NCBI RefSeq assembly: GCF_002553505.1
Contig: NZ_PDCP01000006.1
Location: forward strand, 62,001-126,000
Origin: Mycolicibacterium agri
Lineage (GTDB): Bacteria > Actinomycetota > Actinomycetes > Mycobacteriales > Mycobacteriaceae
DNA: 64,000 bases
Direction of reading: 5' to 3'
In this document: positions 52,614 through 64,000 of the stretch, piece by piece
Position numbering within the stretch: position 1 is the stretch's first letter
Layout of the letters: each line of letters opens with the position of its first letter
Made by a program: the position numbers and the translations under genes
Notes under the pieces: model-generated
Database searches by the model: none
Told to the model about the DNA's origin: nothing
What the model saw: only the letters and a program-made list of their open reading frames with translations

Positions 52614-55600
52614 ATGGGATCCGACACACACCTGATCGAGCCCACGCCTCGGTTCGCGATCGTCGGCTATGCAGCGCGTTTTCCGGGCGCACCGGATGCC
52701 GACGAGTTCTGGAATGTGCTTCGCGACGGACGCGACGCAGTTTCGGAGGTGCCCGAGGACCGTTGGGATGCCGACGAATTCTTCGATCCGGAGCCAGGCG
52801 CACCGGGCAAAGTCGTGACGCGGCGCGCAGGTTTCGTCGATGACGTGACCGGCTTCGACGCGCCGTTCTTCGGCATGTCCACACGCGAAGCCAGATTGAT
52901 GGATCCCCAGCATCGGCTGTTGCTGGAGACGGCGTGGCGTGCGGTCGAGCATTCGGGCACAGCTCCAACCGCGCTGGCCAACAGCAACACCGGCGTGTTC
53001 GTCGGGCTGGCCACACATGACTACCTCGGAATGGCATCCGACGAACTGACCTATCCCGAGATCGAGGCCTACATGGCGATCGGGACGAGCAACGCCGCGG
53101 CCGCAGGGCGGATCAGCTATCGGTTGGGGCTGCAAGGTCCCGCCGTCGCCGTCGACACGGCGTGCAGTTCGTCGCTGGTGGCGATCCATCAGGCCTGTCA
53201 GGCGCTGCGGCTTGGCGAATGCGATCTCGCGTTGGCTGGTGGAGCGAACGTCCTGCTCACTCCGGCGACGATGATCACGTTCTCCAGCGCGCACATGCTC
53301 GCGCCGGACGGCAAGTGCAAGACGTTCGATGCGGCCGCCGATGGCTACGTACGCGGCGAGGGTTGCGGCGTGATCGTCATCAAGCGGTTGGAGGACGCCC
53401 TTGGCGACGGCGACCACATTCGCGCGGTCATCCGCGGCAGCGCCATCAACCAGGACGGCGCATCCGGTGGTTTGACGGTGCCGAATGGCGTTGCCCAGCA
53501 ACGGGTTATCGCTGAGGCGCTGCAACGCGCCGGAGTGGCGCCCGCCGACGTCAATTACCTGGAAGCGCACGGTACGGGCACTTCACTGGGCGACCCGATC
53601 GAGGTTCAAGCGGCAGGCGCGGTGTTCGGCGCCGGGCGCGCACACGATCAACCGTTGCTGATGGGCTCGGTGAAGACCAACATCGGCCACCTGGAGGCGG
53701 CCGCAGGTGTCGCGGGCGTCATGAAGGTCATCCTGTCGCTCGAGCACGAGCTGCTGCCGCGGCACCTGCACTTCCAGAACCCCTCGCCGCACATCCCGTG
53801 GGACCGCCTTCGGGTGCAGGTGGTGAGCGATCCCACCGCGTGGGAGCGCAACGGCAGGGCGCGCATCGCGGGGATCAGCTCCTTCGGCTTCGCCGGAACC
53901 AACGCGCATGTCGTCCTCGAAGAGGCCCCTGCTGCGCAGGAACCCGCGGTCGCTCCGCCGGCGCCGCCCGAGCGGCCCGCTCGCCGCCGGTTCAACATCC
54001 TGCCGTTGTCTGCCCGCACGCCCGCCGCCCTGGTGCGGCTCGCCGCCGACTACCGCAACTGGTTGAACGACCGCCAGGAGGCCGGCCTCGCGGATGTGTG
54101 CTTCACCGCCGGGACGGGGCGCGCGCACCTGGAGCACAGGGCGGCACTGGTGGTCGATTCACGGGAGTCGGCTGTCGAACTGCTCGGCGCGCTCGCCGAT
54201 GACCGGCCGGCGCCCGGCCTGGTGCGCGGCGATTCGCATGACGCCCCGAAGACCGCGTGGCTGTTCACCGGCCAGGGCAGCCAGTACCCGGGCATGGCGC
54301 GCGAGCTGTTCGACACCGAGCCGGTGTTCGCCGATACGGTGAAGGAATGCGCGGCAGCGGTTGCCGACGTTCTCGAAAAGCCGTTGCTCGACGTCATTTT
54401 CGATGTCGACGGCCCCGATGCCGAGGAAACGCTGCGGCAGACGTCGTACGCGCAGCCCGCCTTGTTCGCGGTGGAGATGGGGCTGGCGCGGCTGTGGCAG
54501 TCGTGGGGCTTCGAGCCCGACGTGGTGCTGGGACACAGCGTCGGCCAGTACACGGCCGCATGCGTCGCGGGGGTCGTCAGCCTTGCCGACGGCGCGCGGC
54601 TGATGGCCGAGCGCGGTCGCCTGTTCGGCAGCCTGCCCACGGGCGGTCGGATGGCCGCGGTGTTCGCCGCCGCCGAACAGGTCGACGCGCTCACCGACCA
54701 GTTCCCGACGCTGTCGGTCGCCGCCTACAACGGCGCCAACACCGTGCTGTCGGGGCCCGGCGCCGACCTGGAAGACGCGGTCGCGCAATTGGTCGCCGAC
54801 GGTGTCCGGTGTGATTGGCTGGACACCAGCCACGCGTTCCACTCCGCGCTGCTCGATCCCATCCTCGACGACTTCGAGGCCGCCGCCGACCAGATCAAAT
54901 ACGCTGCCCCGCAGCGCATTCTGATAGACAACCGCACCGGTGAGGCCCTCGGCAGGAGCGTCAAACTCGACGGTGCCTATTGGCGTCGGCACGCACGCCA
55001 GCCGGTGCAGTTCGCCAAGAGTGTGCGCACACTCGCCGACCTCAACTGCAAAGTGCTGGTCGAGATCGGCCCGCAACCGGTGCTGACCGCCGCCGCGCTG
55101 CGGGCGTGGCCCGATCCGGCCACTACACCCAGGGCGATCGCGTCCCTGCGGCGAAACACCGCCGACCACCGCCAGATCACTGAGGCGCTCGCCGAGGCGT
55201 ACGTGCTCGGCCACACGCCCGACTTCGGCGCCTTCGGGCAGCGACAGGGGCGCAGGCTCGACCTGCCCACTTATCCGTTCGAACATCGCCAGTACTGGTA
55301 CCGCGACAATCGGCAGCGTCCCGAGCAACGTGGTGCCGCGAACGGTGCGCGCACCGAGGCCATCCGTCTTCTCGAGGACGGCCGCATCGACGAACTCGCG
55401 GCGCTGCTCGACGGCGGCGACGACGGCCGGACCGTCGATGTGCTGACCAGGCTTGCCGCACAACATAATCGGCAGCGCGGCAGCCAGTCGATCGCCGACG
55501 ACCGCTACGAGTTCGTCTGGCAGCAGTCGTCCGCTGGGACCGTCGACGCGCGAACCGACCTGACCTGGATCCTCGTCTCCGACGACCAGCAGGCGATCGC

Positions 55601-58600
55601 GGGCCTGGTCGACGTGCTGACGGCGCGCGGTCAGCGGCATCAGGTCGTCGGGGTGCCGAGGTCGGACGCGCAGCAGGAGGAACTCACCGCCGCGCTGCGG
55701 ACCGCGGTGGCTGACGGCGCGGATCTTCGCATCGTGAATGCGGCTGCCCTCGACGCGGATTCGGCCTCGATGCGGTCGCTGCTGCGGATGCAGCACCAGG
55801 TCCTCGGTGGAACGCGGCGGCTGTTCCGCGCCGCGGCGGCCGCCGAATCACGGAGCCCGATCTGGTTGCTGACCCGAGGCGCGCAACGTGTCACCGACGC
55901 CGACACCGTCGCGCCGGAGCAGAGTTGCCTGTGGGGTTTCGGTCGCGCTGCGGCGCTTGAGCTTCCGCAGGTGTGGGGCGGGTTGGCCGATCTGGCCGAG
56001 GGCAGCGGCGCCGAGTGGTCGGGGCTCATCGACCGGATCGCTGGGCAGGCGGACTCGGCCGCGCGGGAAGACCAGATCGCGATGCGCGGTCAGGCGGTGT
56101 ACGTGCCCCGGCTGGTGCGGCGGACCGCTCCGCCGAGCGGCGCTCCGCTGCAGATCCGCGACGACGCAACGTATTTGGTGACCGGCGGGCTCGGATCGGT
56201 CGGCCTTGAGGTCGCAGGGCGCCTGGCTGCGCAGGGCGCCAAGCATCTGGTGCTGACCAGCAGGCGCGCGCCGAGCGACGCCGTGCAGCAGCGCATCGAT
56301 GCCCTCGGCGAGAAGTTCGGCTGCGATGTCGTGGTGGTCGCCGCCGACGTCGCCGACGCGCACGACGTCGAGCGGCTGCTGGCCCTGGTGAGGGCCGACC
56401 TGCCGCCGCTGGCGGGCATCGTGCATGCCGCGGGCGAGGTCGGGACCACCCCGCTGAGCAACCTCGAGGACGACGAAGTGGACCGTGTCTTCGCCGGGAA
56501 GGTTTGGGGTGCTTGGCATTTGAGCGTCGCAGCCGAGCTAAAACTGGACTTCTTCATCAGCACTTCGTCGATCGCCTCCGTGTGGGGTGGGTTCGGGCAG
56601 ACGGCGTACGGCGCAGCCAACGCCTTCCTCGACGGGCTGGCATGGCACCTGCGCGAACGTGGCGTCCCGGGGACCAGCGTCAACTTCGGCCCCTGGTCGG
56701 CGGGTATGGCCGACGCGGAATCCCGAGCGCGGCTGGCGCAGCGCGGCGTCGCGACACTGTCACCCAACGACGCGCTGGCGGGAATGGCCGACGTGGTGAC
56801 GGCTTCGTCCGCGCAGGGAGCGGTGGCCCGGATCGACTGGTCCCGCTTCCTTCCGCTCTACCAGCAGACCGGACGGCGGGCATTTTTGGCGGAGTTGGAA
56901 CGCGAGGTGTCACCGACGGCCGCGGCCGTGGTCACGCCGTCCGGAAAGACCGAGTTGGTGGAGCGCCTCACGCACGCCCCGGTGCAGCAGCGCAAGAAGC
57001 TGCTGACCGACTATCTGCGTGCCGCGGTCGCAGAGGTCACCCGTGTCGACGCCAGCGAGATCCGAGAGGACGCAGGGTTTTTCGACCTCGGCATGGATTC
57101 GCTGATGGCCGTCGAACTGCGGCGCCGCATCGAGCAGGGCGTGGGCAGCGAGATTCCCATCACCCTTGTGATGGACTACCCACGCCTGTCCGACGTGGCC
57201 GACTACCTGCTCGGCGATGTGCTCGGGCTGCTCGAACCGGCCAAGGCGGCGACCGCACCGGTGTCGACGACCGCGACACCTGCGAACGAACCGATCGCGA
57301 TCGTCGCGGTGTCGTGCCGCTTCCCCGGCGCGCCCAACCCGGAAGCCTTCTGGGAGTTGCTCTCCGGCGGCGTCGACGCCATCCGCGAGGTGCCGGAGGA
57401 CCGCTTCGACATCGACGAGTTCTACGACCCCGATCCGGAGACGGCAGGCAAGACCTACACCCGGTTCGGCGGCTTCCTGGACGGAATCGACGGCTTCGAT
57501 CCGGAGTTCTTCGGCATCTCGCCGCGTGAGGCCGTCTGGATCGAGCCGCAGCAGCGGTTGATGCTTGAGACGGTCTGGGAGGGCCTCGAGAGGGCCGGAT
57601 ACGCGCCATCGACCCTGCGCGGCAGTCGAACCGGCATCTTCGCCGGGGTGGCCGCCAACGAGTACGCACACCTGCTGTCGTCGGAGTCGGTCGACAAGAT
57701 CGAGCCCTACTTCATCACCGGCAACGCGCTCAACGCCATCTCAGGCCGGGTGGCATTCGCGCTCGGTTTCGAGGGGCCGGCGGTGGCGGTGGACACCGCG
57801 TGCAGTTCGGCGTTGGTGGCCGTGCACCAGGCGTGCCAGGCGCTGCGCTCCGACGACTGCGACATGGCGCTGGCAGGCGGTGTGAATGTGCTGCTGAGTC
57901 CGGTGACGGTGATCGCGGCGTCACGCGCCAGGATGCTGTCCCCCGTCGGCCGCTGCAAGACATTCGACGCCTCCGCCGACGGCTATGTGCGCAGTGAGGG
58001 CTGCGGCATGCTGGTGCTCAAGCGGATGAGCGACGCAGTGCGCGACGGCGATCGGGTGTGCGCGGTGATCTCGGGCAGCGCCGTCAACCAGGACGGCGCC
58101 TCCAGTGGCCTGACCGTCCCTAACGGTGGTGCGCAACAACGGCTTATCCGCACCGCGCTTGCGCGCGCCGGCTTGTCGGGCGGCGACGTCGACTACCTGG
58201 AGGCACACGGCACCGGCACCCCGCTGGGCGATCCAATCGAGGTGCAGGCCGCGGCGGCCGCGTTCGGCACGTCGCGCGACCCTGATCGGCCGTTGCTGAT
58301 GGGCTCGGTCAAGACCAACATCGGTCACCTCGAATCCGCCTCGGGCGCAGCGGGGCTGATCAAGGTGGTGTTGTCGATGCAGCGCGAGGTGCTGCCGCCG
58401 AGCCTGCACTTCGAGAACCCGTCGCCGCACATCCCGTGGGACGCGCTGCCGGTGCGGGTCGTCAACGAGGCCAAGCCCTGGCAGTCCAACGGCAGGCCGC
58501 GCCGGGCAGGCGTGAGTTCGTTCGGCTTCACCGGCACGAACGCCCACGTGTTGCTGGAGGAGGCCCCGGCGTCGGCCACCGCGGACGAATACTCGCCGGA

Positions 58601-61600
58601 AGACGCAGGCGCCGAGCCGAATGTCGCCGGCGGTGAGCCGGATGGCAAGGAGCCGCTAGCCGTGCTGCCGCTGTCGGCGCGTACCCCTGAGGCGCTGGTC
58701 GCGCTGGCGCAACGGTACGCGGACTGGCTCGACGCCAATCCGAAAGTCGACATCGCCGACGTGTGCTACACGGCGGGCGTCGGTCGTTCCCATTTCGAGC
58801 ACCGTGGCGCCCTGGTCGTCGACTCTGTGCAGGGCGCACGGGAACTGCTGACCGAGTTGGCCGAGAACCGGCTCCGTCCAGGGGTCGCGCGGGGCGAGTG
58901 CACCGAAGCGCCGACGACCGCGTGGCTGTTCACCGGCCAGGGCAGTCAGTATCCCGGGATGGCGCGCGAATTGTTCGACAGCGAACCGGTTTTCGCTGAG
59001 ACGGTAAAGCGGTGCGCCGATGCGGTCGACGGTATTCTCGCCCGCCCGCTGCTCGAGGTGATGTTCGCCGTCGACCGGGAGGCCGGCGAGGCGTTGCGGC
59101 ACACCTCCTTTGCGCAACCCGCGCTCTTCGCCGTCGAGATGGGGTTGGCCCGGCTGTGGCAGTCGTGGGGCATCGAACCCGACGTGGTGCTCGGGCACAG
59201 CGTCGGCCAGTACGCCGCGGCCTGCGTGGCCGGGGTGTTCAGCCTCGAGGACGGGGCCCGACTGATCGCCGAACGCGGCAGGCTGTTCGGCAGTCTGCCC
59301 GAAGGCGGGCAGATGGCCGCGGTGTTCACCGACGCCAAGCAGGTCGAGGAGGTGGCAAGCGAATACCCGCGGGTGTCGGTGGCCGCCTACAACGGGCCCA
59401 ACACCGTGGTGTCGGGTCCGGGCCTGGACGTGGCTCAGATCGTCGAGAGGTTCAGCGACGACGGTATCCGTTGCACGCCACTGGAAACCAGCCATGCATT
59501 CCACTCCGAACTGCTGGATCCGGTGCTCGACGAATTCGAGTCGTTCGCGGCGCAGCTGCAGTTCGCGCCGCCGACGCTGCCGCTGGTGTGTAACCGCACC
59601 GGCGCGGTGCTGACCACGCAGGCCCCGATCGATGCCACGTACTGGCGGCGACATTCCCGCCAGCCGGTGCAGTTCGCCGAGAGCGTGCGCACGGTGGCGG
59701 CGCTGGGCTGCACCGTGCTGATGGAGATCGGCCCGCAGCCGGTGCTGACCGGGGCCGCCGTGCAGGTGTGGCCGGAGCACCTGGCCGCGCCGCGCGCGAT
59801 CGTGTCGCTGCGCAAGGGCGTAGACGATCGACGGCAGATCGCCGACGCGCTGGCCGCCGCCTATGTCAGCGGTCATCGGCCCGACTGGGCCGGGCTGCAC
59901 CGGCGTCCGCGCCGCAGGCTCGAGCTGCCGACCTATCCGTTCCAGCGCCGCCGCTTCTGGCCGAAGACGTCCAGCATCGCGCTGGACGGCCCTGCGGTGT
60001 CCGGGATTCTCGGCAACGCCAAGGATCTCGCCTCCGGCGACTCTGTGTACACCAGCAGGCTGTCGGTCAGATCGCAGCCGTGGCTGGCCGACCACGTCAT
60101 CTACGGCACGGTCGTCGTTCCCGGCGCCACCTATGCGGCGATGGCGCTGGCCGCTGTCGGCACGCCCGCGCACGTCAAGGATGTGTTCTTCTACGAGCCG
60201 ATCATCCTGCCGGAGAAGAGTTCTCGCGAGGTGCAGCTGACCCTGCATCCGTCCGACACCGGCGATGAGTGGCGCTTCCAGGTGCACAGCCGCCCGTACG
60301 GCGATCGTGAGTCCGACTGGTCGCTGAATGCCGACGGAACCGTGGTGAAGGGCACCGACGGGACCGTCGTGAAGGGCACTGCCGATCCGGCTTCGGCGGG
60401 GGACGACCCGGTCGATGCGGCGATCGAGCGGATGGAGCGCCTGCGTCCGCAGGAGCTGTTCGACACCTTCGCCGACATGGAACTGGCGTGGGGGCCGAAC
60501 TGGTCGGGTTCGCTGAAGTCGTTGTGGCTGGGCGACGGTCAGGCGATCGGGGACATCACCGTCGGCGACGAACTCGCCGAGAACCTCGGTGCCGAGCCCA
60601 TGCACCCGGTCCTGATGGATCTGTGTACCGGCGTGGCGTTCCCCGCTTTCCCCGCGCTGCTGGCCGCCGAGCAGGGCGTCAACGACCTGTTCCTGCCGTT
60701 GCGGTACGGGCGGGTGACGCTGCGCGAGAAGATGCCGCGGCGGTTCTACTGCCGTGCGCGCTGGCACCAGAGCGCGCTGGACAGCGAGACGCAGGTCTTC
60801 GACCTCGATTTCATCGATCGCAGCGGCAGGCCGCTGGGCGGAATCCGCGAGTTCACGGTCAAGCGTGCGCCGCGAGAGGCGTTGTTGCGCGGGCTCGGCG
60901 GGGACGCCACCCGGCTGCTGTACACGGTCGGCTGGCACGAGGTGCCGCCGCCTGCTGACAGCGATGACGTCGAAACCGTCAGCGGCACCTGGCTGATCGC
61001 CGGGTACGACTCCTTGGCTGCCGCGGTGACCGGCTGCATTCCGTTCGATCCATCCGCGGATCCGCAGCCGCTCGGCGACGTGCTGACCCAGGCACACGAC
61101 CGTGGCCTGCCGTTCGCCGGTGTGGTGTGGCGCAGTGCCGCGCCGTCGGCCGACGAGTCCACTGCTGACGTGGGCGAGCGGCTGGAAGCCGAGATCGCCC
61201 ACCTGCTCAGCGCCGTGCACGCCGTGCAGGGCGGTCAGCTGAAGCTGCCCGGCGGCTTGTGGATCGTCACGGAGCGGGCCGTGGCGTGCGAGTCCGGTGA
61301 GCCGGTCGATCCTGTGCAGTCGGCGCTGTGGGGCTTCGCGCGCACCGCGATCAACGAGGAGCCTGCGCTGCGTTGCAGACTCCTCGACTCCGACGGCTCC
61401 GACGATGTCGTGCGCACGCTGACCCGGCTGCTTGCCACACCGGTCGACGAGCCGGAATTGGCGCTGCGGCAAGGCAAGCTGTTGGCGTCGCGGTTGCTGC
61501 CGTGGTCGCGCAGCGGTCATCTGACGGTGCCGCGGTCGACCGACTACGTGCTGGCGCCGACCGAGCGCGGCGCGATCGACAACCTTCGCATCGTCGAGGC

Positions 61601-63632
61601 GGACGTCCCGCCGCCCGGCGAGGGCTACGTCCAGGTCCGCGTCGAGGCCGCTGGACTCAACTTCCGCGATGTGCTCAACGTGCTCGGCCTCTATCCGGGC
61701 GATCCGGGTCCGATCGGGGGAGACTTCGCAGGCGTCGTCACGCAGCTTGGTGACGGCGTCACCGGCCTCGAGGTGGGCCAGCGCGTCTACGGCTTCATGC
61801 AGGGTGCGTTCGCCAGCCGGTTCAATGTGCCCGCCCAGCTGGTGGCGTCCGTGCCCGATAGGTTGAATCCCGTTGCGGCGGCGACTATTCCCGCCGCGGC
61901 GTTGACGGCGCGCCTCGCGTTCGACTGGGCGCAGCTCAAGCCGGGTGACCGGGTGCTCATCCACGCCGCCAGCGGCGGTGTCGGGCTGGCCGCGATCCAG
62001 ATGGCACAGCAGCACGGCGCCGTCGTCTTCGCCACAGCGAGCACCTATAAGCGCGCGACGCTGCGCAAGATGGGCGTGCAGTACGTCTATGACTCGCGCA
62101 CAACGGATTTCGCCGACCAGATCCTTGCCGACACCGGCGGCGCCGGCGTCGACGTCGTGCTCAACAGCCTGACCAACGAGGGCTTCCTCGAGGCGACCGT
62201 GCGGGCCACTGCGCAGAACGGTCGATTCGCTGAGATCGCCAAGCGCGACATCTGGACCCACGAGCAGATGGCGGCGGTCCGCCCCGACATCGCCTACGAG
62301 ATCGTCGCGCTGGACACGGTGGCCTTCGGCGAACCCGAACGCATCCGCGGCCTGCTGACCGAAGTGTCCGACGGCTTGGCCACCGGCGTGTGGACGCCGT
62401 TGCCCGCCGAGATCTACCCGCTGACCGAAGCGCGGGCGGCGTTCCGGCGCATGCAGCAGGCGCGGCACATCGGCAAGATCGTGCTGCAGATGCCGCAACC
62501 GCTGCAGCCCAAACCCGATCGCAGCTACCTGATCACCGGAGGGCTGGGCGCCATCGGCCTGCACACGGCGTCGCATCTCGCGCAACTGGGCGCCGGTGAC
62601 ATCGTGTTGACGAGCAGGCGTGAGCCCGATGCGGACACGCAACAGGTGATCGACGAGATCACCGACCAGTACCGCTGCCGCATTCACGTGTTCAGCGCCG
62701 ACGTCGGCGACGAGTCCGCGGTGGCCGGGCTGCTGGAGCGGATTCACGCCGAGTTGCCGCGGCTGGCAGGAGTGGTCCATCTGGCCGGCGTGCTCGACGA
62801 TGCGCTGCTGTCGCAGCAGAGCATGGAACGGTTCCGAACCACATTGCGGCCCAAGGCGTTCGGCGCCTGCCATTTGGACAGGTTGCTGGCCGACGCCGAC
62901 CTGGACTTCTTTGTGCTCTCCTCGTCGGTGTCCAGTGTGTTCGGGTCGCCCGGACAGTCGAACTACGCGACCGCCAACGCGCTGCTCGACGGCCTGGTTG
63001 CCCGCCGACGCGCGCACGGGTTGCCCGCAACCGGCATCAACTTCGGCCCGTGGGCCGAGGGCGGCATGGCCTCGTCGGAGGCGGCCAAGGCGAATCTCAA
63101 TGCGCAGGGCCTGATTCCGCTTCAGCCGTCGGCGGCACTGAGCGCACTGGCCGCGGTGGTCGCGAACGGCACCGGGCAGGCAACGGTGGTCAACGCCAAC
63201 TGGCAACGCGCCGCGAAACTGTTGGGCGCGTCGCGGCCGCCGATCCTGGATCTCGTGTTGCCCAGTGCCGCAGGGGAAGCCACCGGCGACAGCGAGCTGC
63301 TGAAGCAGTTGATGGAGATCCCGGTGCCGCAGCGCGCGGGTTTCGTCACCGAGTTCCTGCAGCGCGAGGTACAGAACTTCCTGCGGCTCGCACAACCACC
63401 CGCCGCGTCCAGCCGGTTCCTGGACCTCGGCACCGACTCCTTGATGGCGATCGAACTGCGCAACCGACTGCACAGCCAGTTCGGCGGGAAGTTCACCATC
63501 AACGCGACCGCGGTGTTCGACTACCCGACCATCGGTGGCCTCGCCGAGTACCTGGTGAGCCAGCTGCCGGACGCCGAGCCGGAAGAGCCCCGAGCAGAGC
63601 CCCAACCCGAGGCCGAGACGACGAGCGGTTAG
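52614..63632 (+). CDS. pks: Bimodular type-I polyketide synthase for phleic-type acids (TPP locus)
   Basis: A 3672-residue PKS. Module 1: KS (~12-435; Cys184, His319, His359), AT (~550-860; Ser642, malonyl-type HAFH at 740-743), KR (~1187-1370; Tyr1332), ACP (Ser1496). Module 2: KS (~1560-1985; Cys1730), AT (~2105-2400; Ser2196, HAFH at 2294-2297), DH (~2460-2760; His2494 in [11 protein letters not shown], Asp2669), ER (~2985-3290; [14 protein letters not shown]), KR (~3305-3490; Tyr3451, VLDD motif), ACP (Ser3609). No loading domain, no thioesterase, no DH in module 1. Both ATs read malonyl-specific, so products are unbranched. All catalytic residues are present. In M. smegmatis and M. abscessus the equivalent Pks makes the phleic acids of trehalose polyphleates. 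A good ribosome site (GGGAGGG) precedes ATG 52614. Confidence 0.95.
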   Translation: MGSDTHLIEPTPRFAIVGYAARFPGAPDADEFWNVLRDGRDAVSEVPEDRWDADEFFDPEPGAPGKVVTRRAGFVDDVTGFDAPFFGMSTREARLMDPQHRLLLETAWRAVEHSGTAPTALANSNTGVFVGLATHDYLGMASDELTYPEIEAYMAIGTSNAAAAGRISYRLGLQGPAVAVDTACSSSLVAIHQACQALRLGECDLALAGGANVLLTPATMITFSSAHMLAPDGKCKTFDAAADGYVRGEGCGVIVIKRLEDALGDGDHIRAVIRGSAINQDGASGGLTVPNGVAQQRVIAEALQRAGVAPADVNYLEAHGTGTSLGDPIEVQAAGAVFGAGRAHDQPLLMGSVKTNIGHLEAAAGVAGVMKVILSLEHELLPRHLHFQNPSPHIPWDRLRVQVVSDPTAWERNGRARIAGISSFGFAGTNAHVVLEEAPAAQEPAVAPPAPPERPARRRFNILPLSARTPAALVRLAADYRNWLNDRQEAGLADVCFTAGTGRAHLEHRAALVVDSRESAVELLGALADDRPAPGLVRGDSHDAPKTAWLFTGQGSQYPGMARELFDTEPVFADTVKECAAAVADVLEKPLLDVIFDVDGPDAEETLRQTSYAQPALFAVEMGLARLWQSWGFEPDVVLGHSVGQYTAACVAGVVSLADGARLMAERGRLFGSLPTGGRMAAVFAAAEQVDALTDQFPTLSVAAYNGANTVLSGPGADLEDAVAQLVADGVRCDWLDTSHAFHSALLDPILDDFEAAADQIKYAAPQRILIDNRTGEALGRSVKLDGAYWRRHARQPVQFAKSVRTLADLNCKVLVEIGPQPVLTAAALRAWPDPATTPRAIASLRRNTADHRQITEALAEAYVLGHTPDFGAFGQRQGRRLDLPTYPFEHRQYWYRDNRQRPEQRGAANGARTEAIRLLEDGRIDELAALLDGGDDGRTVDVLTRLAAQHNRQRGSQSIADDRYEFVWQQSSAGTVDARTDLTWILVSDDQQAIAGLVDVLTARGQRHQVVGVPRSDAQQEELTAALRTAVADGADLRIVNAAALDADSASMRSLLRMQHQVLGGTRRLFRAAAAAESRSPIWLLTRGAQRVTDADTVAPEQSCLWGFGRAAALELPQVWGGLADLAEGSGAEWSGLIDRIAGQADSAAREDQIAMRGQAVYVPRLVRRTAPPSGAPLQIRDDATYLVTGGLGSVGLEVAGRLAAQGAKHLVLTSRRAPSDAVQQRIDALGEKFGCDVVVVAADVADAHDVERLLALVRADLPPLAGIVHAAGEVGTTPLSNLEDDEVDRVFAGKVWGAWHLSVAAELKLDFFISTSSIASVWGGFGQTAYGAANAFLDGLAWHLRERGVPGTSVNFGPWSAGMADAESRARLAQRGVATLSPNDALAGMADVVTASSAQGAVARIDWSRFLPLYQQTGRRAFLAELEREVSPTAAAVVTPSGKTELVERLTHAPVQQRKKLLTDYLRAAVAEVTRVDASEIREDAGFFDLGMDSLMAVELRRRIEQGVGSEIPITLVMDYPRLSDVADYLLGDVLGLLEPAKAATAPVSTTATPANEPIAIVAVSCRFPGAPNPEAFWELLSGGVDAIREVPEDRFDIDEFYDPDPETAGKTYTRFGGFLDGIDGFDPEFFGISPREAVWIEPQQRLMLETVWEGLERAGYAPSTLRGSRTGIFAGVAANEYAHLLSSESVDKIEPYFITGNALNAISGRVAFALGFEGPAVAVDTACSSALVAVHQACQALRSDDCDMALAGGVNVLLSPVTVIAASRARMLSPVGRCKTFDASADGYVRSEGCGMLVLKRMSDAVRDGDRVCAVISGSAVNQDGASSGLTVPNGGAQQRLIRTALARAGLSGGDVDYLEAHGTGTPLGDPIEVQAAAAAFGTSRDPDRPLLMGSVKTNIGHLESASGAAGLIKVVLSMQREVLPPSLHFENPSPHIPWDALPVRVVNEAKPWQSNGRPRRAGVSSFGFTGTNAHVLLEEAPASATADEYSPEDAGAEPNVAGGEPDGKEPLAVLPLSARTPEALVALAQRYADWLDANPKVDIADVCYTAGVGRSHFEHRGALVVDSVQGARELLTELAENRLRPGVARGECTEAPTTAWLFTGQGSQYPGMARELFDSEPVFAETVKRCADAVDGILARPLLEVMFAVDREAGEALRHTSFAQPALFAVEMGLARLWQSWGIEPDVVLGHSVGQYAAACVAGVFSLEDGARLIAERGRLFGSLPEGGQMAAVFTDAKQVEEVASEYPRVSVAAYNGPNTVVSGPGLDVAQIVERFSDDGIRCTPLETSHAFHSELLDPVLDEFESFAAQLQFAPPTLPLVCNRTGAVLTTQAPIDATYWRRHSRQPVQFAESVRTVAALGCTVLMEIGPQPVLTGAAVQVWPEHLAAPRAIVSLRKGVDDRRQIADALAAAYVSGHRPDWAGLHRRPRRRLELPTYPFQRRRFWPKTSSIALDGPAVSGILGNAKDLASGDSVYTSRLSVRSQPWLADHVIYGTVVVPGATYAAMALAAVGTPAHVKDVFFYEPIILPEKSSREVQLTLHPSDTGDEWRFQVHSRPYGDRESDWSLNADGTVVKGTDGTVVKGTADPASAGDDPVDAAIERMERLRPQELFDTFADMELAWGPNWSGSLKSLWLGDGQAIGDITVGDELAENLGAEPMHPVLMDLCTGVAFPAFPALLAAEQGVNDLFLPLRYGRVTLREKMPRRFYCRARWHQSALDSETQVFDLDFIDRSGRPLGGIREFTVKRAPREALLRGLGGDATRLLYTVGWHEVPPPADSDDVETVSGTWLIAGYDSLAAAVTGCIPFDPSADPQPLGDVLTQAHDRGLPFAGVVWRSAAPSADESTADVGERLEAEIAHLLSAVHAVQGGQLKLPGGLWIVTERAVACESGEPVDPVQSALWGFARTAINEEPALRCRLLDSDGSDDVVRTLTRLLATPVDEPELALRQGKLLASRLLPWSRSGHLTVPRSTDYVLAPTERGAIDNLRIVEADVPPPGEGYVQVRVEAAGLNFRDVLNVLGLYPGDPGPIGGDFAGVVTQLGDGVTGLEVGQRVYGFMQGAFASRFNVPAQLVASVPDRLNPVAAATIPAAALTARLAFDWAQLKPGDRVLIHAASGGVGLAAIQMAQQHGAVVFATASTYKRATLRKMGVQYVYDSRTTDFADQILADTGGAGVDVVLNSLTNEGFLEATVRATAQNGRFAEIAKRDIWTHEQMAAVRPDIAYEIVALDTVAFGEPERIRGLLTEVSDGLATGVWTPLPAEIYPLTEARAAFRRMQQARHIGKIVLQMPQPLQPKPDRSYLITGGLGAIGLHTASHLAQLGAGDIVLTSRREPDADTQQVIDEITDQYRCRIHVFSADVGDESAVAGLLERIHAELPRLAGVVHLAGVLDDALLSQQSMERFRTTLRPKAFGACHLDRLLADADLDFFVLSSSVSSVFGSPGQSNYATANALLDGLVARRRAHGLPATGINFGPWAEGGMASSEAAKANLNAQGLIPLQPSAALSALAAVVANGTGQATVVNANWQRAAKLLGASRPPILDLVLPSAAGEATGDSELLKQLMEIPVPQRAGFVTEFLQREVQNFLRLAQPPAASSRFLDLGTDSLMAIELRNRLHSQFGGKFTINATAVFDYPTIGGLAEYLVSQLPDAEPEEPRAEPQPEAETTSG

Positions 63633-63639
63633 TCGCCCG

Positions 63640-64000
63640 CTAGTCGATCGCCCACCGCTGCGCCTCCACGTCGGGCGGCAGCGGCGGGTGCAACGGCACC
63701 TCGAGCCCGTCGTAGATGCCGGGCTTCTGCGTCGCCAGCCACCCGATGGCGCCGAGCAGCCGGTTCGTCGCGGTGGTGTTGCCGCCGTCGGCGCGCGTCC
63801 CACCGGGCACGTCGGCGCGCACCACGATGCTCAGTTCGGGATCGCCGTCGATGATCACGCGGTGATCGCCCGCGCCCTGGTCGGGCTGCGGCCAGTCCGG
63901 CGCGCAGGACGGATGGATGCGGGTGATGTGGTCGATGACGACGCGCTCGCGTCCGCCCGATTTGCCGATCACCTTCAGCCAGAAGGCGCCCTGGGTGCCC
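63640..64000 (-). CDS. C-terminal part of a DapB-like/amine-dehydrogenase-type oxidoreductase
   Basis: The last 119 codons of a minus-strand gene whose start lies beyond base 64000; the frame is open at the edge (GTQGAFWLKVIGKSGGRERV). Visible features: ITRIHPSCAPDWPQPDQGAG, HRVIIDGDPELSIVVRADVP, and ATNRLLGAIGWLATQKPGIY. These look like the C-terminal domain of NAD(P)-dependent oxidoreductases related to dihydrodipicolinate reductase, a group common in mycobacteria. Without the nucleotide-binding half, the family call is tentative. Convergent with pks, 7 bases apart. Confidence 0.55.
   Translation of the reverse strand, partial: GTQGAFWLKVIGKSGGRERVVIDHITRIHPSCAPDWPQPDQGAGDHRVIIDGDPELSIVVRADVPGGTRADGGNTTATNRLLGAIGWLATQKPGIYDGLEVPLHPPLPPDVEAQRWAID

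Noticed and set aside
58656-63803. A 1715-residue open frame on the minus strand opposite the PKS gene
   Set aside because: It is the mirror of GC-rich codons of the PKS gene; it has no family match by eye and the plus-strand frame carries every PKS motif.

Overview
The window is high-GC chromosomal DNA from a non-tuberculous Mycobacterium/Mycolicibacterium, probably a rapid grower. The evidence is gene content and order. Positions 26.8-43.4 kb follow, on the opposite strand, the M. tuberculosis block Rv0265c-Rv0247c (fecB2, kipI/kipA, aac, Rv0260c, Rv0259c, nirD/nirB, hsp20, Rv0250c, sdh1). Positions 45-63.6 kb match the M. smegmatis/M. abscessus trehalose polyphleate (TPP) locus. No tRNA, rRNA, IS element, prophage or CRISPR array was recognised.

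Layout. (1) 1-5.8 kb: minus-strand histidine-degradation operon hutU - M20 amidase - hutF - hutI, joined by ATGA stop/start overlaps, with a divergent IclR regulator and a palindrome between them. (2) 5.8-12.8 kb: mixed accessory segment with a frameshifted secreted-protein gene, a decayed trHbN haemoglobin gene, an SDR, a LysG-type regulator and its likely partner lysE 2.5 kb apart, a Rv1733c-like membrane protein, an HtrA-like lipoprotein, a hemophore-related protein and small secreted proteins. (3) 13-16.8 kb: an unusual operon of an unknown protein, a DyP-type haem peroxidase, a second unknown protein, and an SDR. (4) 16.8-26.3 kb: a YeiH-type transporter coupled to a 29-residue membrane peptide; a permease/amidohydrolase/nitrilase catabolic cluster; and a stress-type operon of coiled-coil and Lys/Ala-rich proteins with an APC permease and a ferritin-like protein. 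(5) 26.3-34 kb: truncated TetR, FecB2-like siderophore-binding lipoprotein, YhhQ, PxpB-PxpC, AAC(2'), a methyltransferase, a HemD-like/winged-helix regulator, a sirohydrochlorin chelatase-like protein and a DUF2231 membrane protein. (6) 34-43.5 kb: nirBD, hsp20 (Acr2-like) with a rich control region, secreted/membrane proteins, a PEP-mutase-family lyase, a Rv0250c homologue and the Sdh1 operon, followed by a 32-bp tandem repeat. (7) 43.5-64 kb: a 51-residue protein, a flavin reductase, then GAP, PE-PPE hydrolase, FadD23, MmpL10, PapA3 and an 11-kb bimodular polyketide synthase.

How it works together. The last block is a complete lipid assembly line. FadD23 activates a fatty acid. Pks (KS-AT-KR-ACP / KS-AT-DH-ER-KR-ACP) extends it with malonyl units to phleic-type polyunsaturated acids. 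PapA3 loads acyl groups onto trehalose, MmpL10 exports the intermediate, and the secreted PE-PPE enzyme finishes the polyacylated glycolipid outside the membrane. nirBD depends on sirohaem, and a sirohaem-type chelatase and a HemD-like regulator lie just beyond its 3' end. Many operons use ATGA/GTGA overlaps, so translational coupling is common here.

All intergenic gaps are shorter than 300 bases; those with recognisable structure are listed as features. Family assignments come from reading translated sequence and from memory of the families; no database search was run.
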